Origin: Lachnospiraceae bacterium
GTDB lineage: Bacteria > Bacillota > Clostridia > Lachnospirales > Lachnospiraceae
DNA: 54,132 nt
Assembly (NCBI GenBank): GCA_017427415.1
Contig: JAFRSU010000032.1
Location: 1 to 54,132, forward strand
Direction: 5' to 3'
Shown here: positions 8,036 to 16,872 of the stretch, piece after piece
Position numbering within the stretch: position 1 is the first letter of the stretch
Layout of the letters: each line of letters begins with the position of its first letter
Position numbers and translations under genes: made by a program
The notes under the pieces: model-generated
What the model was told of the DNA's origin: nothing
Databases searched by the model: none
Seen by the model: only the letters and a program-made list of their open reading frames with translations

Positions 8036-9895
8036 ATGTCTTTGTTTGGAAGCTTAAATGTCGGAACATCAGGATTAAAGGTAAGTCAATACGGATTAAA
8101 TGTAGTTGCGCACAATCTGGCAAATGTGGATACCGAAGGTTACGTCAGACAGCAGGTGGTGCTTGATACCGCTATGGTCAACAACATCGGCTGGTCGGGA
8201 ACCAACACCTTACAGGTGGGACTCGGTGTAGATCCTCGTGCTGTCAGACAGGTGCGTGATTTTTTTCTTGATGCGGCATACAGGACCGAGATAGGAAGAC
8301 AGGGGTATTACGATTCGCAATCCGCAGCGGCAAGTGAGATAGAGGAGCTCTTCGGAGAACTTAACGGAGTAGCTTTCCAGGATACATTAAATGACCTCTG
8401 GGTATCCATGCAGGAGCTTTCAAAGGAACCTGACAGCCGTGTTACCCAGGCAACTTTTATCGAAAACAGCGGCGCATTTTTAGAGAGAGCCGAAAAGATA
8501 TATAAGGAATTAAGAAGCTATCAGCGTGACTTAAATACCACGATAGAAACCCAGGTGTCCCGCATCAATGAGATCGGAAAAGGCATCATGGAATTGAACA
8601 AAAAGATAGCAATGTACGAAGCAGATAAGCGTGAAAACGCCAACGACCTCCGTGATGAGAGAAATAATCTCTTAGACGAACTCGGTCAGATGGTAAAGAT
8701 TGATTATCGCGAGTCGGAAGGCGGCATAGTTACGGTAAACCTTGAAGGTGTTCCTTTTGTTACCGATGCAAGTTACTACAAGATGGGCACCATGGCGATG
8801 GCTGATTACCGTACGGCAAACGGCATCGACCTTCCTTTGGACGAAAGTGCCGATATGCTCATGGTAGTATGGCCGCAGCTCGGCGGCAAGGATGTATTTG
8901 ACTGGAGCGTGGTACCTTCTTCATCAGCCAATACCGATATCGGAGGACTGAAAGGTATCATCCAGGCAAGGGGTACCAAGATAGGAAAGTACACCGATAT
9001 CCCGATAGAGCCTAAGCAGGAAGATTTTACCGATGAGTACGGAGTACTTGATGCGGATGCATATAAGCTTGCGGTTAAGCAGTACGATGCAGATACCGCA
9101 CAGTACAATCTGACCACCGAATCATCGATCGTTATGCGTACCCAGGCACAGTTTGACCAGCTGGTACACGGCATCATGACAACCATTAATGATGCGCTCT
9201 GCCCGAACAGGGAAGTGACCTTAGGTGATGATATCACGGTTAAGCTTCCTAACGGAGAGCTTAAGACTTTGGAAGCCGGTACCACGATCAAGATATTTGA
9301 TGAAAAGAATGCTCCCATAGGTCTTGACAGGAACAACACTGCAGGCACCGAGCTGTTCACCAGAAAGACAGTGGACAGATATATGGAGCCCCAGGATATA
9401 ATGCTTGCTGACGGATCCGTGATACAGGATGCCAGGATCTATAACCGGGAAGATACAAGTGATAACTACACCCTTTATACATTGGGTGAGACAGAGATAA
9501 ACAGGGCACTTCTTTCGGATAAGTCAAAGCTTCCCATCCTTTCACCCGACAGGACAGGGGACTTCGATATCAAGATGATCGAAGGACTTATGGAAAAGTG
9601 GCAGGAGCCTTTTGCTACACTTTCGCCCAATACCCTTACATTTAACAATTTTACGGGGTATTACACACAGTTTACCGGAAGTATAGCATCAAAGGGCAAT
9701 GAATACAGGACCCTGGCCGACAACCAGCAGGCCATGGCGGGATCCATACAGGAAAAGAGAAGCGGAGTTACCGGAGTTTCTTCCGATGAGGAACTTACAT
9801 ATCTTATAAAATTCCAGCAGGCGTACAACGCATCTGCAAGATATATAAATGTTATAGACGAAATGCTGGAGCATGTAATAGAAAGACTCGGATAA
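8036..9895 (+). CDS. flgK: Flagellar hook-associated protein 1 (FlgK), first copy
   Basis: A 619-residue hook-filament junction protein. The N-terminal D0/D1 signature is clear: FGSLNVGTSGLKVSQYG then VVAHNLANVDTEGYVRQ. The C-terminal D0 helix ends with YNASARYINVIDEMLEHVIE, the normal FlgK ending. A coiled segment around residues 150-215 includes NDLRDERNNLLDELG, the conserved FlgK motif. The central region is long and variable. The ATG at 8036 follows GGGGTGAG; it begins 51 bases after flgN. A second, divergent flgK follows after 13 bases. Confidence 0.95.
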   Translation: MSLFGSLNVGTSGLKVSQYGLNVVAHNLANVDTEGYVRQQVVLDTAMVNNIGWSGTNTLQVGLGVDPRAVRQVRDFFLDAAYRTEIGRQGYYDSQSAAASEIEELFGELNGVAFQDTLNDLWVSMQELSKEPDSRVTQATFIENSGAFLERAEKIYKELRSYQRDLNTTIETQVSRINEIGKGIMELNKKIAMYEADKRENANDLRDERNNLLDELGQMVKIDYRESEGGIVTVNLEGVPFVTDASYYKMGTMAMADYRTANGIDLPLDESADMLMVVWPQLGGKDVFDWSVVPSSSANTDIGGLKGIIQARGTKIGKYTDIPIEPKQEDFTDEYGVLDADAYKLAVKQYDADTAQYNLTTESSIVMRTQAQFDQLVHGIMTTINDALCPNREVTLGDDITVKLPNGELKTLEAGTTIKIFDEKNAPIGLDRNNTAGTELFTRKTVDRYMEPQDIMLADGSVIQDARIYNREDTSDNYTLYTLGETEINRALLSDKSKLPILSPDRTGDFDIKMIEGLMEKWQEPFATLSPNTLTFNNFTGYYTQFTGSIASKGNEYRTLADNQQAMAGSIQEKRSGVTGVSSDEELTYLIKFQQAYNASARYINVIDEMLEHVIERLG

Positions 9896-9908
9896 GGGGG
9901 TGTGACGG

Positions 9909-11759
9909 ATGCCTAATACATTTTTCGGATTGACCATAGGTACCACCGGACTGTACGGTGCGAACCTCGGTATAAATACAACCGCACATAATATCACAAA
10001 TGCTGAAACCGAAGGTTATACCCGTCAGGTACTTAACACCCGCGCGGATACCGCATTAAAGGCAAACGGCACCTACGGTATGATAGGAACCGGTCTTTCG
10101 GCATACAGTATCACTCAGGTAAGAGATGATTACTATGACCAGAAATTCAGAAGCAACAATACGATATCCGGTTATTATGAGACTCAGAACTATTACATGA
10201 ACTCGCTGGAGAATTTCTTTAACGAGATCCGTCTTGAGGGCTTCAACAGCAATTATAATTATTTTAACGATGCACTGCAGGAGCTTTCCAAGAATCCGGC
10301 AAACATCGCGACAAGGACTCAGGCTGAGAACTACGCACAGAACCTGTGTGATTACATTAACTCTTTGGACCAGAGCCTTTCACAGCTTCAGAATGATACA
10401 AACTTTGAGATAAAATCGACAGCCGACAGGATCAATTCCTATGCCATCCAGATATCGGGACTTACCAAGCAGATCAACAAATTAGAGGTAACCGGCGGAA
10501 AGGCAAATGATCTTCGTGACCAGAGAAACCTGCTTGTGGACGGGCTTTCGGAGCTCGCAGATATCTCGGTAAGCGAAAGACTGGTCGGAGCAGAAGAGGT
10601 AGGAGTAAGCGAATATACGGTACGTATAGGAGATACGATACTGGTTGATACATTTAACTACAATACACTTACTGTAGAGCCCAGACCTGAGAAAGTCAAC
10701 CAGTCGGATTTAGACGGACTGTACGAGCTTAAGTGGAAGGATGGAACTAAGATCGAGGGGCTGCACTGCGGCGGCAGGATGCAGGCTCTTTACGAAATGC
10801 GTGACGGTAACAGCGAGGAATATTTCCATGGCTCGGGCACAGGCATCACAGGTGAAAAGAGCATAACCGTTAAGGATACCTCGATCAATCAGGTAAATAA
10901 GCTTCATATCCCCGAGCAGGGCGTGATAGTCATCAGGAACCGCGAGTATACATATAACGGATTTGAAGCCAAGGAAGTAGTGGATGTCGACGGCAATAAG
11001 AGCTTAGAGTATACATTCGCACTTGATGAAGAACTCAACCGCGACCACGCCGGAAGCGATGTAAGGATAGGCGAGAGCATCTCCTTTAAGGGTATCGCTT
11101 ACTATATGCAGCAGCTCGATGAGTTCACGAGGACTTTCTCGGAGAAGTTCAACGACCTTCATAAGTCGGGATATGACTTGGATGGTAAGAAGGGACTTGA
11201 TTTCTTTAACGGCAAGGACAAGGTGAGCGGTGAGAACTATGTATTCGAACGTACCGAGGACGAAGAAAACCGCGATATCGTAATATCAAGCAGGACCGGA
11301 GAGTACGCACTACCCGATGATAGTGATGATAAGAACAAGGGCAGCTACTACTTCATGACCGCGAAGAATTTCTCGGTAACAAAGGAAGTATACGGCAACC
11401 CGAGAAAAATGGTAACCGGCTCGGATATGGTAAACGGTACCGAAAAAAGTGATCTGGTATTTAAGTATATAGACTTAAAGAACGACAAGAACATGTTCCT
11501 GCAGGGCACACCGCAGGGCTTCTTACAGTCACTTGTAGCAGAGCTCGGCGTAGATACCCACAAGTCAGCGAATTTCAACCAGAACCACAAGGATATCGTA
11601 TCCGCCATAGAGAACCAGAGACTCTCAGTTTCCGGCGTCGACATGGACGAAGAAGCCATGAACCTGGTAAGATATCAGAATTCGTATAATCTTGCAGCTA
11701 AGGTAATCAGCACGATGAATGAGATGTATGACAGGCTGATTAACTATATGGGCGTATAA
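9909..11759 (+). CDS. flgK: Flagellar hook-associated protein 1 (FlgK), second copy
   Basis: A 616-residue FlgK paralogue directly behind the first. It keeps the same landmarks: LTIGTTGLYGANLGIN and AHNITNAETEGYTRQ at the N-terminus, KANDLRDQRNLLVDGLSELA in the middle, and YNLAAKVISTMNEMYDRLI at the C-terminus. The central domain is unrelated by eye to that of the first copy. Both ends are intact, so it should be exportable. The ATG at 9909 follows AAGGGGGTG. The two copies may form different rings of the junction or be alternatives; the sequence does not say which. Confidence 0.93.
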   Translation: MPNTFFGLTIGTTGLYGANLGINTTAHNITNAETEGYTRQVLNTRADTALKANGTYGMIGTGLSAYSITQVRDDYYDQKFRSNNTISGYYETQNYYMNSLENFFNEIRLEGFNSNYNYFNDALQELSKNPANIATRTQAENYAQNLCDYINSLDQSLSQLQNDTNFEIKSTADRINSYAIQISGLTKQINKLEVTGGKANDLRDQRNLLVDGLSELADISVSERLVGAEEVGVSEYTVRIGDTILVDTFNYNTLTVEPRPEKVNQSDLDGLYELKWKDGTKIEGLHCGGRMQALYEMRDGNSEEYFHGSGTGITGEKSITVKDTSINQVNKLHIPEQGVIVIRNREYTYNGFEAKEVVDVDGNKSLEYTFALDEELNRDHAGSDVRIGESISFKGIAYYMQQLDEFTRTFSEKFNDLHKSGYDLDGKKGLDFFNGKDKVSGENYVFERTEDEENRDIVISSRTGEYALPDDSDDKNKGSYYFMTAKNFSVTKEVYGNPRKMVTGSDMVNGTEKSDLVFKYIDLKNDKNMFLQGTPQGFLQSLVAELGVDTHKSANFNQNHKDIVSAIENQRLSVSGVDMDEEAMNLVRYQNSYNLAAKVISTMNEMYDRLINYMGV

Positions 11760-12071
11760 AGGGAGGAGCTCGGGGCAGTGATATGGATTTTTATCCGGCC
11801 CGCCAAGCTTGCTTGGAAGGGACGGTAATAAATCCATAACAGTCGCGAAGCAACGACCGAACGGACAGCCATAGATGGAAGTGCCGCAGGCACGACATAC
11901 GCGAAGCGGATGATCTATGGCTTGGGCGTGAGGGGGCCCGAGCGAAGATAACTCGGTCTGTAGGTTGGGCGTGAGGCAGACCCAATCACAGGTAGTCTGA
12001 TCTATGGCTTGAACGTGAGGGGGCCCGAGCGAAATTCTAAATAGATACAACACAATTTAAGGAGGTCAACC
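11760..12071 (+). ncRNA. Structured, repeat-containing leader between flgK and flgL
   Basis: A 312-base gap inside a flagellar operon, rich in hairpins. TATGGATTT (11782-11790) pairs with AAATCCATA (about 11830-11838) around an inner CCAAGC/GCTTGG palindrome; GTCG/CGAC follows at 11842-11857; GCCATAGAT pairs with ATCTATGGC (about 11869-11922) around a GTGCC/GGCAC hairpin. A direct repeat GATCTATGGCTTG-NN-CGTGAGGGGG, extending into CCCGAGCGAA, occurs at about 11911-11946 and 11999-12034, with a partial third copy (GTTGGGCGTGAGGCAG) between. GAGCTCGGG near 11767 can pair with CCCGAGC of either copy. No promoter or open frame is evident. It could be an attenuator or RNA-processing region setting flgK:flgL levels. 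Confidence 0.45.
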
Positions 12072-13619
12072 ATGCGAATCACCAACAAAATGATGACCAA
12101 CAACATGTTGCATAATATAAATACCAATAAAACCAACATGACCAATCTGGAGAACAAATACGCTTCAGGTATGGCCATTCAGAAGCCTTCGGATGATCCG
12201 ATCGTGGCAGTACGTGCACTGAAGCTCCGTACCAATCTCTCAGAGCTCAACCAGTACTACGAGAAGAACATACCCGATGCCATGAGCTGGATGGATGTGA
12301 CCGAGAGTGCACTCCGTACCACTTCAGAGCTTATCACCCAGATACATACTTACTGCGACCAGGGTGCTAATGACCCTCTTGCAGTATCGGAGCGTGACAG
12401 TATCGCAAAAAACCTTGTAGCACTCAAGGAGCAGATATATTCCGAAGGTAACTCCAACTATGCGGGCAGATTCGTATTTACCGGATATAAGACAAGCACT
12501 CCGTTAGTATTTGAGACTCCCGAAACACAGAAAGAGTATACTATAACTGAGGATATCGATGCATCGGCTATAGATATCTCGGAGAGGATCGTAAACGGAT
12601 ACGATCCGGCTGATATCGAAAGCCTTACACCCGCTACTGCAGGTTCACTTGCGGCAGCCACACCTGAAAAGAACACTGTCTACAGGATACGTTTATCATA
12701 TGATAACCTTAAGACAGGCGGAGATATCACATTAAAGATCCCGAAGCTTAAGGCAAACGGAGATTATGATCTTGATACTGATGGGAAAAGACAGTACATT
12801 GAAGAGATAGATAAGACCGGCATGACCGTGACCAACTCATCTGATCCCGATGCTTATAAAGGTGATGACGATATAGTATTCTTAGAGGATACCGGCGAGA
12901 TCATCCTTAGCAAGGATAAGTATGATGAGTGGAGAAACTCCAAGTTTGAAGTAACCTATGACAAGGACTCATTTAAGAAGAACGAGTTAAGACCGGAACA
13001 TTATTATTCATGTATAGAAAAGGATCTTACTATAACCGATCCTGATGAAAGAAATGAAAAGGCTATAACCTATACCATAGAGGACCAGCAGATAGCATAC
13101 GAAGTAAACTTCAACCAGCGTCTGGCTATCAATGTTCAGGGAAGGGATGCGTTCAGGCATTCACTTGGAAGGTCTATAGATGACATAGTTAAGGCTATAG
13201 AGGATGCGGATGCTGTAAACAAGCGTATTGATACAGTAGATAAGTTGTTGGATGATACCACACTTACCGATGCCCAGAAGACAAGCCTTACCGAGATAAG
13301 AAAGACCCTGGATGAAGAGCGTAAGATGAAGGAAGCTGTAATGCGCAAGGTATTCGGAAGCGGGCTTACATCCATGGATAATGAGGAGAATACCGTAAAT
13401 GCTGCAACAAGTGATATAGGTACCAGATACAGACGGCTGGAACTTACACAGGACAGACTTGCAACACAGCAGGTTGAGTTCACCGATCTTATGTCACAGA
13501 ATGAAGATGCAGACCTTGTAGATACCATCGTAAACTACAATGCGGCTAACACAGTATACAATGCATCGCTTCAGGCAGCAGGCAAGGTAGTAAAGAAGTC
13601 GTTGCTTGATTTCCTGTAA
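12072..13619 (+). CDS. flgL: Flagellar hook-associated protein 3 (FlgL)
   Basis: Hook-filament junction protein that caps FlgK and receives flagellin. The N-terminal D0/D1 helices read MRITNKMMTNNMLHNIN and YASGMAIQKPSDDPIVAVRAL, and the C-terminal D0 helix ends with NYNAANTVYNASLQAAGKVV, both typical of FlgL. At 515 residues it is much longer than the roughly 300 of typical FlgL; the extra sequence is a charged central domain between about residues 160 and 420. The ATG at 12072 follows AAGGAGGTCAACC. It lies downstream of the structured gap and upstream of fliW. Confidence 0.93.
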   Translation: MRITNKMMTNNMLHNINTNKTNMTNLENKYASGMAIQKPSDDPIVAVRALKLRTNLSELNQYYEKNIPDAMSWMDVTESALRTTSELITQIHTYCDQGANDPLAVSERDSIAKNLVALKEQIYSEGNSNYAGRFVFTGYKTSTPLVFETPETQKEYTITEDIDASAIDISERIVNGYDPADIESLTPATAGSLAAATPEKNTVYRIRLSYDNLKTGGDITLKIPKLKANGDYDLDTDGKRQYIEEIDKTGMTVTNSSDPDAYKGDDDIVFLEDTGEIILSKDKYDEWRNSKFEVTYDKDSFKKNELRPEHYYSCIEKDLTITDPDERNEKAITYTIEDQQIAYEVNFNQRLAINVQGRDAFRHSLGRSIDDIVKAIEDADAVNKRIDTVDKLLDDTTLTDAQKTSLTEIRKTLDEERKMKEAVMRKVFGSGLTSMDNEENTVNAATSDIGTRYRRLELTQDRLATQQVEFTDLMSQNEDADLVDTIVNYNAANTVYNASLQAAGKVVKKSLLDFL

Positions 13620-13646
13620 AATGTTTTTAGAATTTTCAGAAAATAG

Positions 13647-13675
13647 TTGATTTATTTACAAATAAAGTGTATAAT
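13647..13675 (+). promoter_or_regulatory. Sigma-A promoter of fliW-csrA
   Basis: TTGATT (13647-13652), 17 bases, TATAAT (13670-13675). It would let fliW and csrA be expressed independently of the sigma-28 late class. About 80 bases of AT-rich leader follow. Confidence 0.6.
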
Positions 13676-13757
13676 GTTTTTGTATATATCGAATACGGGA
13701 TAATTTCCGGGATTTGATAAAAATAAAAGGGGTATAATAAAAATAGGAGGTTCTACT

Positions 13758-14219
13758 ATGAATGTAAAAACAAGACACTTTGGGGATGTTGAGATCGATG
13801 ACAGCAAGGTTATCACCATGGATAATGGTCTGTTCGGATTTGAGAATTATAAGAAGTACGTGCTTCTGTATGATTCAAGTTCTGACGAGATCCCTAATAT
13901 CCAGTGGCTTCAGAGTCTGGATGAAGAGCTTCTGGCTCTGCCTGTTATGATCCCTACAACAGTTGTTCCGGATTACAACCCTGTAGTAGAGGATGAGACA
14001 CTTGCGTCTCTGGGCGAGTGGAAGGAAGAGGATGTTTCAATGCTCGTTACCGTTACGGTACCTGAGGATATAAAGAAGATGTCCATCAACCTGAAGGCTC
14101 ATATCGTTATCAACACCACAACAATGAAGGGCTGCCAGGTAGTAGCAGAGAATCCTGAGTACGAAGTAAAGCATATGATCTACGAATTACTTGAGGCAGC
14201 CAGAGCAAAGGAGGAATAA
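13758..14219 (+). CDS. fliW: Flagellar assembly factor FliW, CsrA antagonist
   Basis: A 153-residue FliW. In Bacillus this protein binds either flagellin or CsrA: when flagellin is exported, FliW is freed, captures CsrA and relieves repression of flagellin mRNA. Recognisable segments are GDVEIDDSKVITMDNGLFGF at the start and LLALPVMIPTTVVPDY in the middle, with NLKAHIVINTTTMKGCQVV near the end. The ATG at 13758 follows TAGGAGGTTCT. The csrA start lies 3 bases past its stop, the usual translationally linked arrangement for this partner-switch pair. Confidence 0.95.
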   Translation: MNVKTRHFGDVEIDDSKVITMDNGLFGFENYKKYVLLYDSSSDEIPNIQWLQSLDEELLALPVMIPTTVVPDYNPVVEDETLASLGEWKEEDVSMLVTVTVPEDIKKMSINLKAHIVINTTTMKGCQVVAENPEYEVKHMIYELLEAARAKEE

Positions 14220-14222
14220 TCG

Positions 14223-14459
14223 ATGCTGGCTTTATCAAGGAAGGTAAACGAGTCGATCATGCTCGGTAATGATATAGAGGTAACTGTTCTTGAGATCAAG
14301 GGTGACCAGGTCAAAATAGGTATCAAGGCACCTAAGAACGTAAGCATCTTCAGAAAAGAAATATACGTTCAGATAGAGGAAGAGAACAAGAAGGCCGCTG
14401 AGCAGACTGTCGACAGAGAGACCATAGAAAAGACTCTGGATACATTATTAAAGAAATAA
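14223..14459 (+). CDS. csrA: Carbon storage/translational regulator CsrA
   Basis: A 78-residue RNA-binding dimer. It begins [19 protein letters not shown] with the conserved R6 region, and the strand [18 protein letters not shown] carries the second RNA-contact patch. It represses translation by binding GGA in hairpin loops and at the ribosome site. The C-terminal tail is longer than in enteric CsrA, as in other Firmicutes where it contacts FliW. It overlaps the fliW ribosome context (AAAGGAGGAATAATCG). Candidate targets are encoded immediately downstream: the flaG-fliD leader and the flagellin leader both hold GGA-loop hairpins. Confidence 0.97.
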   Translation: MLALSRKVNESIMLGNDIEVTVLEIKGDQVKIGIKAPKNVSIFRKEIYVQIEEENKKAAEQTVDRETIEKTLDTLLKK

Positions 14460-14469
14460 AAGAGAATAA

Positions 14470-14517
14470 TCTTCGCTGCACTTATGTCATTCTGAGCGCA
14501 GCGAAGAATCTTTTTTT
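14470..14517 (+). terminator. Terminator of fliW-csrA, built from a type A repeat
   Basis: AATCTTCGCTGC pairs with GCAGCGAAGAAT and is followed by a T7 run. The 3' half (14485-14513) is a copy of the dispersed type A repeat TGTCATTCTGAGCGCAGCGA, so the repeat appears to serve as the terminator here. Confidence 0.65.
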
Positions 14518-14528
14518 ATAAAAGGGGT

Positions 14529-14555
14529 TAAGTTTATACCTCCACTCTCCGATAA
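14529..14555 (+). promoter_or_regulatory. Sigma-28-type promoter of flaG-fliD
   Basis: TAAG (14529-14532), 15 bases, then TCCGATAA (14548-14555). The GGGG immediately before the -35 is shared with both flagellin promoters. Confidence 0.75.
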
Positions 14556-14594
14556 AATGATTAGAAAAGAATCCCATTAGTGTATCTATAACTA

Positions 14595-14664
14595 TTGAAA
14601 GGATTCAAACAGGTGCTTTTTAGCACTTCGACATCACATGGAGGTGTAACAGGCGGATGCCTGT
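14595..14664 (+). promoter_or_regulatory. Candidate CsrA-binding leader with three GGA-loop hairpins
   Basis: The flaG leader holds TTGAA-AGGA-TTCAA (14595-14608), CAC-ATGGAG-GTG (14635-14646), and ACAGGC-GGAT-GCCTGT (14649-14664). GGA presented in a short loop is the hallmark of CsrA sites. A fourth GGA is in the ribosome site GAAAGGAG before the flaG start. A further hairpin, GTGCTTTTTAGCAC, lies at about 14613-14626. csrA itself ends about 140 bases upstream. Confidence 0.6.
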
Positions 14665-14699
14665 GAGTTTATCGGTTAGACCGAACGAAAGGAGATTAT

Positions 14700-15086
14700 A
14701 TGGGAATAGATGCTATAGGCAGTACTACTCAGTCGTATCAACCGACACCCATTGATTCTTCATCGGCAGCAAAGACCGGAGCGGATACTGTTACCGTGGA
14801 CGCCATAAAGCCCGTTATGGGAAATGAGAGTATGGTGAAATCGGAAAATGGGAACCAGCCGTCCGATGAGGAAGTAAAGTCGGCTATCAAGGAAGCGAAC
14901 AAAAGGGCAATCTTCGGACATGCCAGTGCTCAGTTTTCGTATCATGAGGCAACAAAGCGTATCTCAGTAAAGATAGTGGATAATGATACCAAAGAGATCA
15001 TCCGTGAGATACCCCCTGAGAAAACGCTGGATATGATCAGTAAGATGTGGGAACTTGCCGGACTCGTAGTAGACGAGAAGAGGTAA
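14700..15086 (+). CDS. flaG: FlaG family flagellar protein
   Basis: A 128-residue FlaG-type protein (PF03646). The first 50 residues are polar and Ser/Thr/Pro-rich; the conserved C-terminal domain reads FSYHEATKRISVKIVDNDTKEIIREIPPEKTLDMISKMWELAG in the ungapped order strand, IREIPPE motif, then helix. FlaG proteins affect filament length, and the gene typically precedes fliD, as here (71 bases to the chosen fliD start). The ATG at 14700 follows GAAAGGAG. Expression is expected from the sigma-28 promoter and to be modulated by CsrA. Confidence 0.9.
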   Translation: MGIDAIGSTTQSYQPTPIDSSSAAKTGADTVTVDAIKPVMGNESMVKSENGNQPSDEEVKSAIKEANKRAIFGHASAQFSYHEATKRISVKIVDNDTKEIIREIPPEKTLDMISKMWELAGLVVDEKR

Positions 15087-15157
15087 GGCAGAAAATAAAG
15101 GAACTTACCGTATAATATACGGTTGCATGGATGCGTACAAAACAAGGAGGTTATGAT

Positions 15158-16672
15158 ATGCCTATAAGAATGACAGGAATGGCTTCGGGTATAGATGTGG
15201 ATGCTGTTGTAAAAGAGCTCATGTCAGCACAGAAGCTTAAGAAAACAAATTTAGAGGGAAAGAAAGAGAAGCTTTCCTGGAAGCAGGATGCATGGAAGGA
15301 AATGAATACTAAACTGTATTCATTTTATACAGGCTCTCTTTCTAAGATGAGAACAAAAGGTAACTATCAGGCAAGAAAAGCTACTGCTTCTGATCCTGGT
15401 AAGGTAAGCGTTTCGGCTACTACAGCGACCTCTGGTTCATATAAGCTTAGTGTAGAGAATCTTGCATCCTCAGAGTATGTAACAGGTGCCAGCCTTAAGG
15501 GTAAGGGATATGATAGCAGTACTAAGCTTGTGGATGCCGGTATGACAGAAGGTCAGACCATTACTATCAAGTCTGGAAATGGTGACCCCGTAGAGCTGGT
15601 TGTAGGAGCTGATACCAAGATATCGGACTTTGTTGATAAGTTGAAGGAAGCAGGTCTTAATGCGAGCTTTGATAAGACTAACGGAAGATTCTTCATATCA
15701 GCAAAGGATTCCGGTGAGGCTAATAAGTTTACTATTACTTCAACAATAGCAGATGGTGAAGGCAAAGGACTTGATGCGTTAGGTCTTATGAATATCACTG
15801 AACAGGTGGCTACAGAAGGCAGAACAGCTAATAGTGCAAGTGATGTGGCTATAGTTAAGGCTTCTGATGCAAAGATTAAACTTAATGGTGCAGTAATTGA
15901 ATCAGGCTCTAATACTATCAATGTTAATGGTATGAAGCTTGATCTTCAGGGTACCACAGCTGAAGGTGAAGAGATAACACTTTCTATTACTAAAGACTCC
16001 CAGTCTGTAGTAGACAGGGTTAAGGATTTCATCAAAGGCTATAATGAACTGATGACGGAGATGTATAGCAAGTATAATGCGGCATCCTCCAGAGGCTACT
16101 CTATGCTTACCAGTGAGCAGAAGGAAGCCATGTCTGAAAACGATGTTAAAAATTGGGAAACCAAGATAAAAGATTCACTCCTTCGTCGTGATGATACATT
16201 GGGTGATCTTATGTCAACATTTAGAAGTGCAATGCAGGGAACTATAGAAATAAATGGAGAAAGTTTCTCATTGTCTAGTTTTGGCATAGTAACAGGCAAT
16301 TATACTGAGCATGGACTTCTTCATTTGGAAGGAGATCCGGATGATGCCGAGTATGCTACTAAGACCAACAAGCTCATGCAGATGTTAGAAGAAGATCCTG
16401 ATAAGGTAAGCGAAGCACTTTCAGGTATCATGGATAAGTTCTATAATAAGATGTTCGACAAGATGGGGACCACCAAGCTTTCAAGTGCTCTGACATTCTA
16501 TAATGACAAGCAGATGAAAACTGAAAGTGAATCCTATGAGAAGCAGATTAAGCAGTGGGATACGAAACTTGCAGACATTGAAGATAAGTATTATAAGCAG
16601 TTTTCTACCATGGAGAAAATGATGGCTGAGCTTCAGAACAAACAGAGCCAGATGGCAGGCTTCTTTGGATGA
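15158..16672 (+). CDS. fliD: Flagellar filament cap protein FliD
   Basis: Hook-associated protein 2, the pentameric cap under which flagellin subunits fold. The N-terminus MPIRMTGMASGIDVDAVVKE is the classic FliD signature. ATG 15158 is chosen because AAGGAGGT lies directly upstream; the earlier in-frame ATG (15131) precedes that ribosome site. The protein has 504 residues. The C-terminal part contains coiled segments (YEKQIKQWDTKLADIEDKY) and ends QSQMAGFFG, as expected for FliD. A strong intrinsic terminator follows. Confidence 0.95.
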   Translation: MPIRMTGMASGIDVDAVVKELMSAQKLKKTNLEGKKEKLSWKQDAWKEMNTKLYSFYTGSLSKMRTKGNYQARKATASDPGKVSVSATTATSGSYKLSVENLASSEYVTGASLKGKGYDSSTKLVDAGMTEGQTITIKSGNGDPVELVVGADTKISDFVDKLKEAGLNASFDKTNGRFFISAKDSGEANKFTITSTIADGEGKGLDALGLMNITEQVATEGRTANSASDVAIVKASDAKIKLNGAVIESGSNTINVNGMKLDLQGTTAEGEEITLSITKDSQSVVDRVKDFIKGYNELMTEMYSKYNAASSRGYSMLTSEQKEAMSENDVKNWETKIKDSLLRRDDTLGDLMSTFRSAMQGTIEINGESFSLSSFGIVTGNYTEHGLLHLEGDPDDAEYATKTNKLMQMLEEDPDKVSEALSGIMDKFYNKMFDKMGTTKLSSALTFYNDKQMKTESESYEKQIKQWDTKLADIEDKYYKQFSTMEKMMAELQNKQSQMAGFFG

Positions 16673-16696
16673 TGACAGACCATAAAAATGAGTGTA

Positions 16697-16734
16697 AATA
16701 GGCAGAAGTCATAGTACTTCTGCCTATTTTTTTT
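16697..16734 (+). terminator. Terminator of flaG-fliD
   Basis: A perfect 13-bp stem AATAGGCAGAAGT/ACTTCTGCCTATT with a 6-base loop, followed by a run of T. A degenerate copy of the type A repeat (TTTCATTCTGAACGCAATGA) starts within the T-run. Confidence 0.9.
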
Positions 16735-16781
16735 CATTCTGAACGCAATGAAGAATATTTAAAAATATTAGTAAAAATGGT

Positions 16782-16808
16782 TAAGGAAATTAGCGACCTT
16801 TCCGATAT
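16782..16808 (+). promoter_or_regulatory. Sigma-28-type promoter of fliS
   Basis: TAAG (16782-16785), 15 bases, TCCGATAT (16801-16808). The leader contains a GTACAA/TTGTAC hairpin (about 16838-16853). Confidence 0.75.
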
Positions 16809-16872
16809 ATTTGGTGTAGGGCAAATGAAAGAGTACAATCGCTTGTACACAGAGCGAGGAAAGAGGTAAAGA

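Noticed and set aside
8806..9360. Open frame opposite flgK
   Set aside because: Antisense to a well-supported gene, low-complexity translation, no start context.
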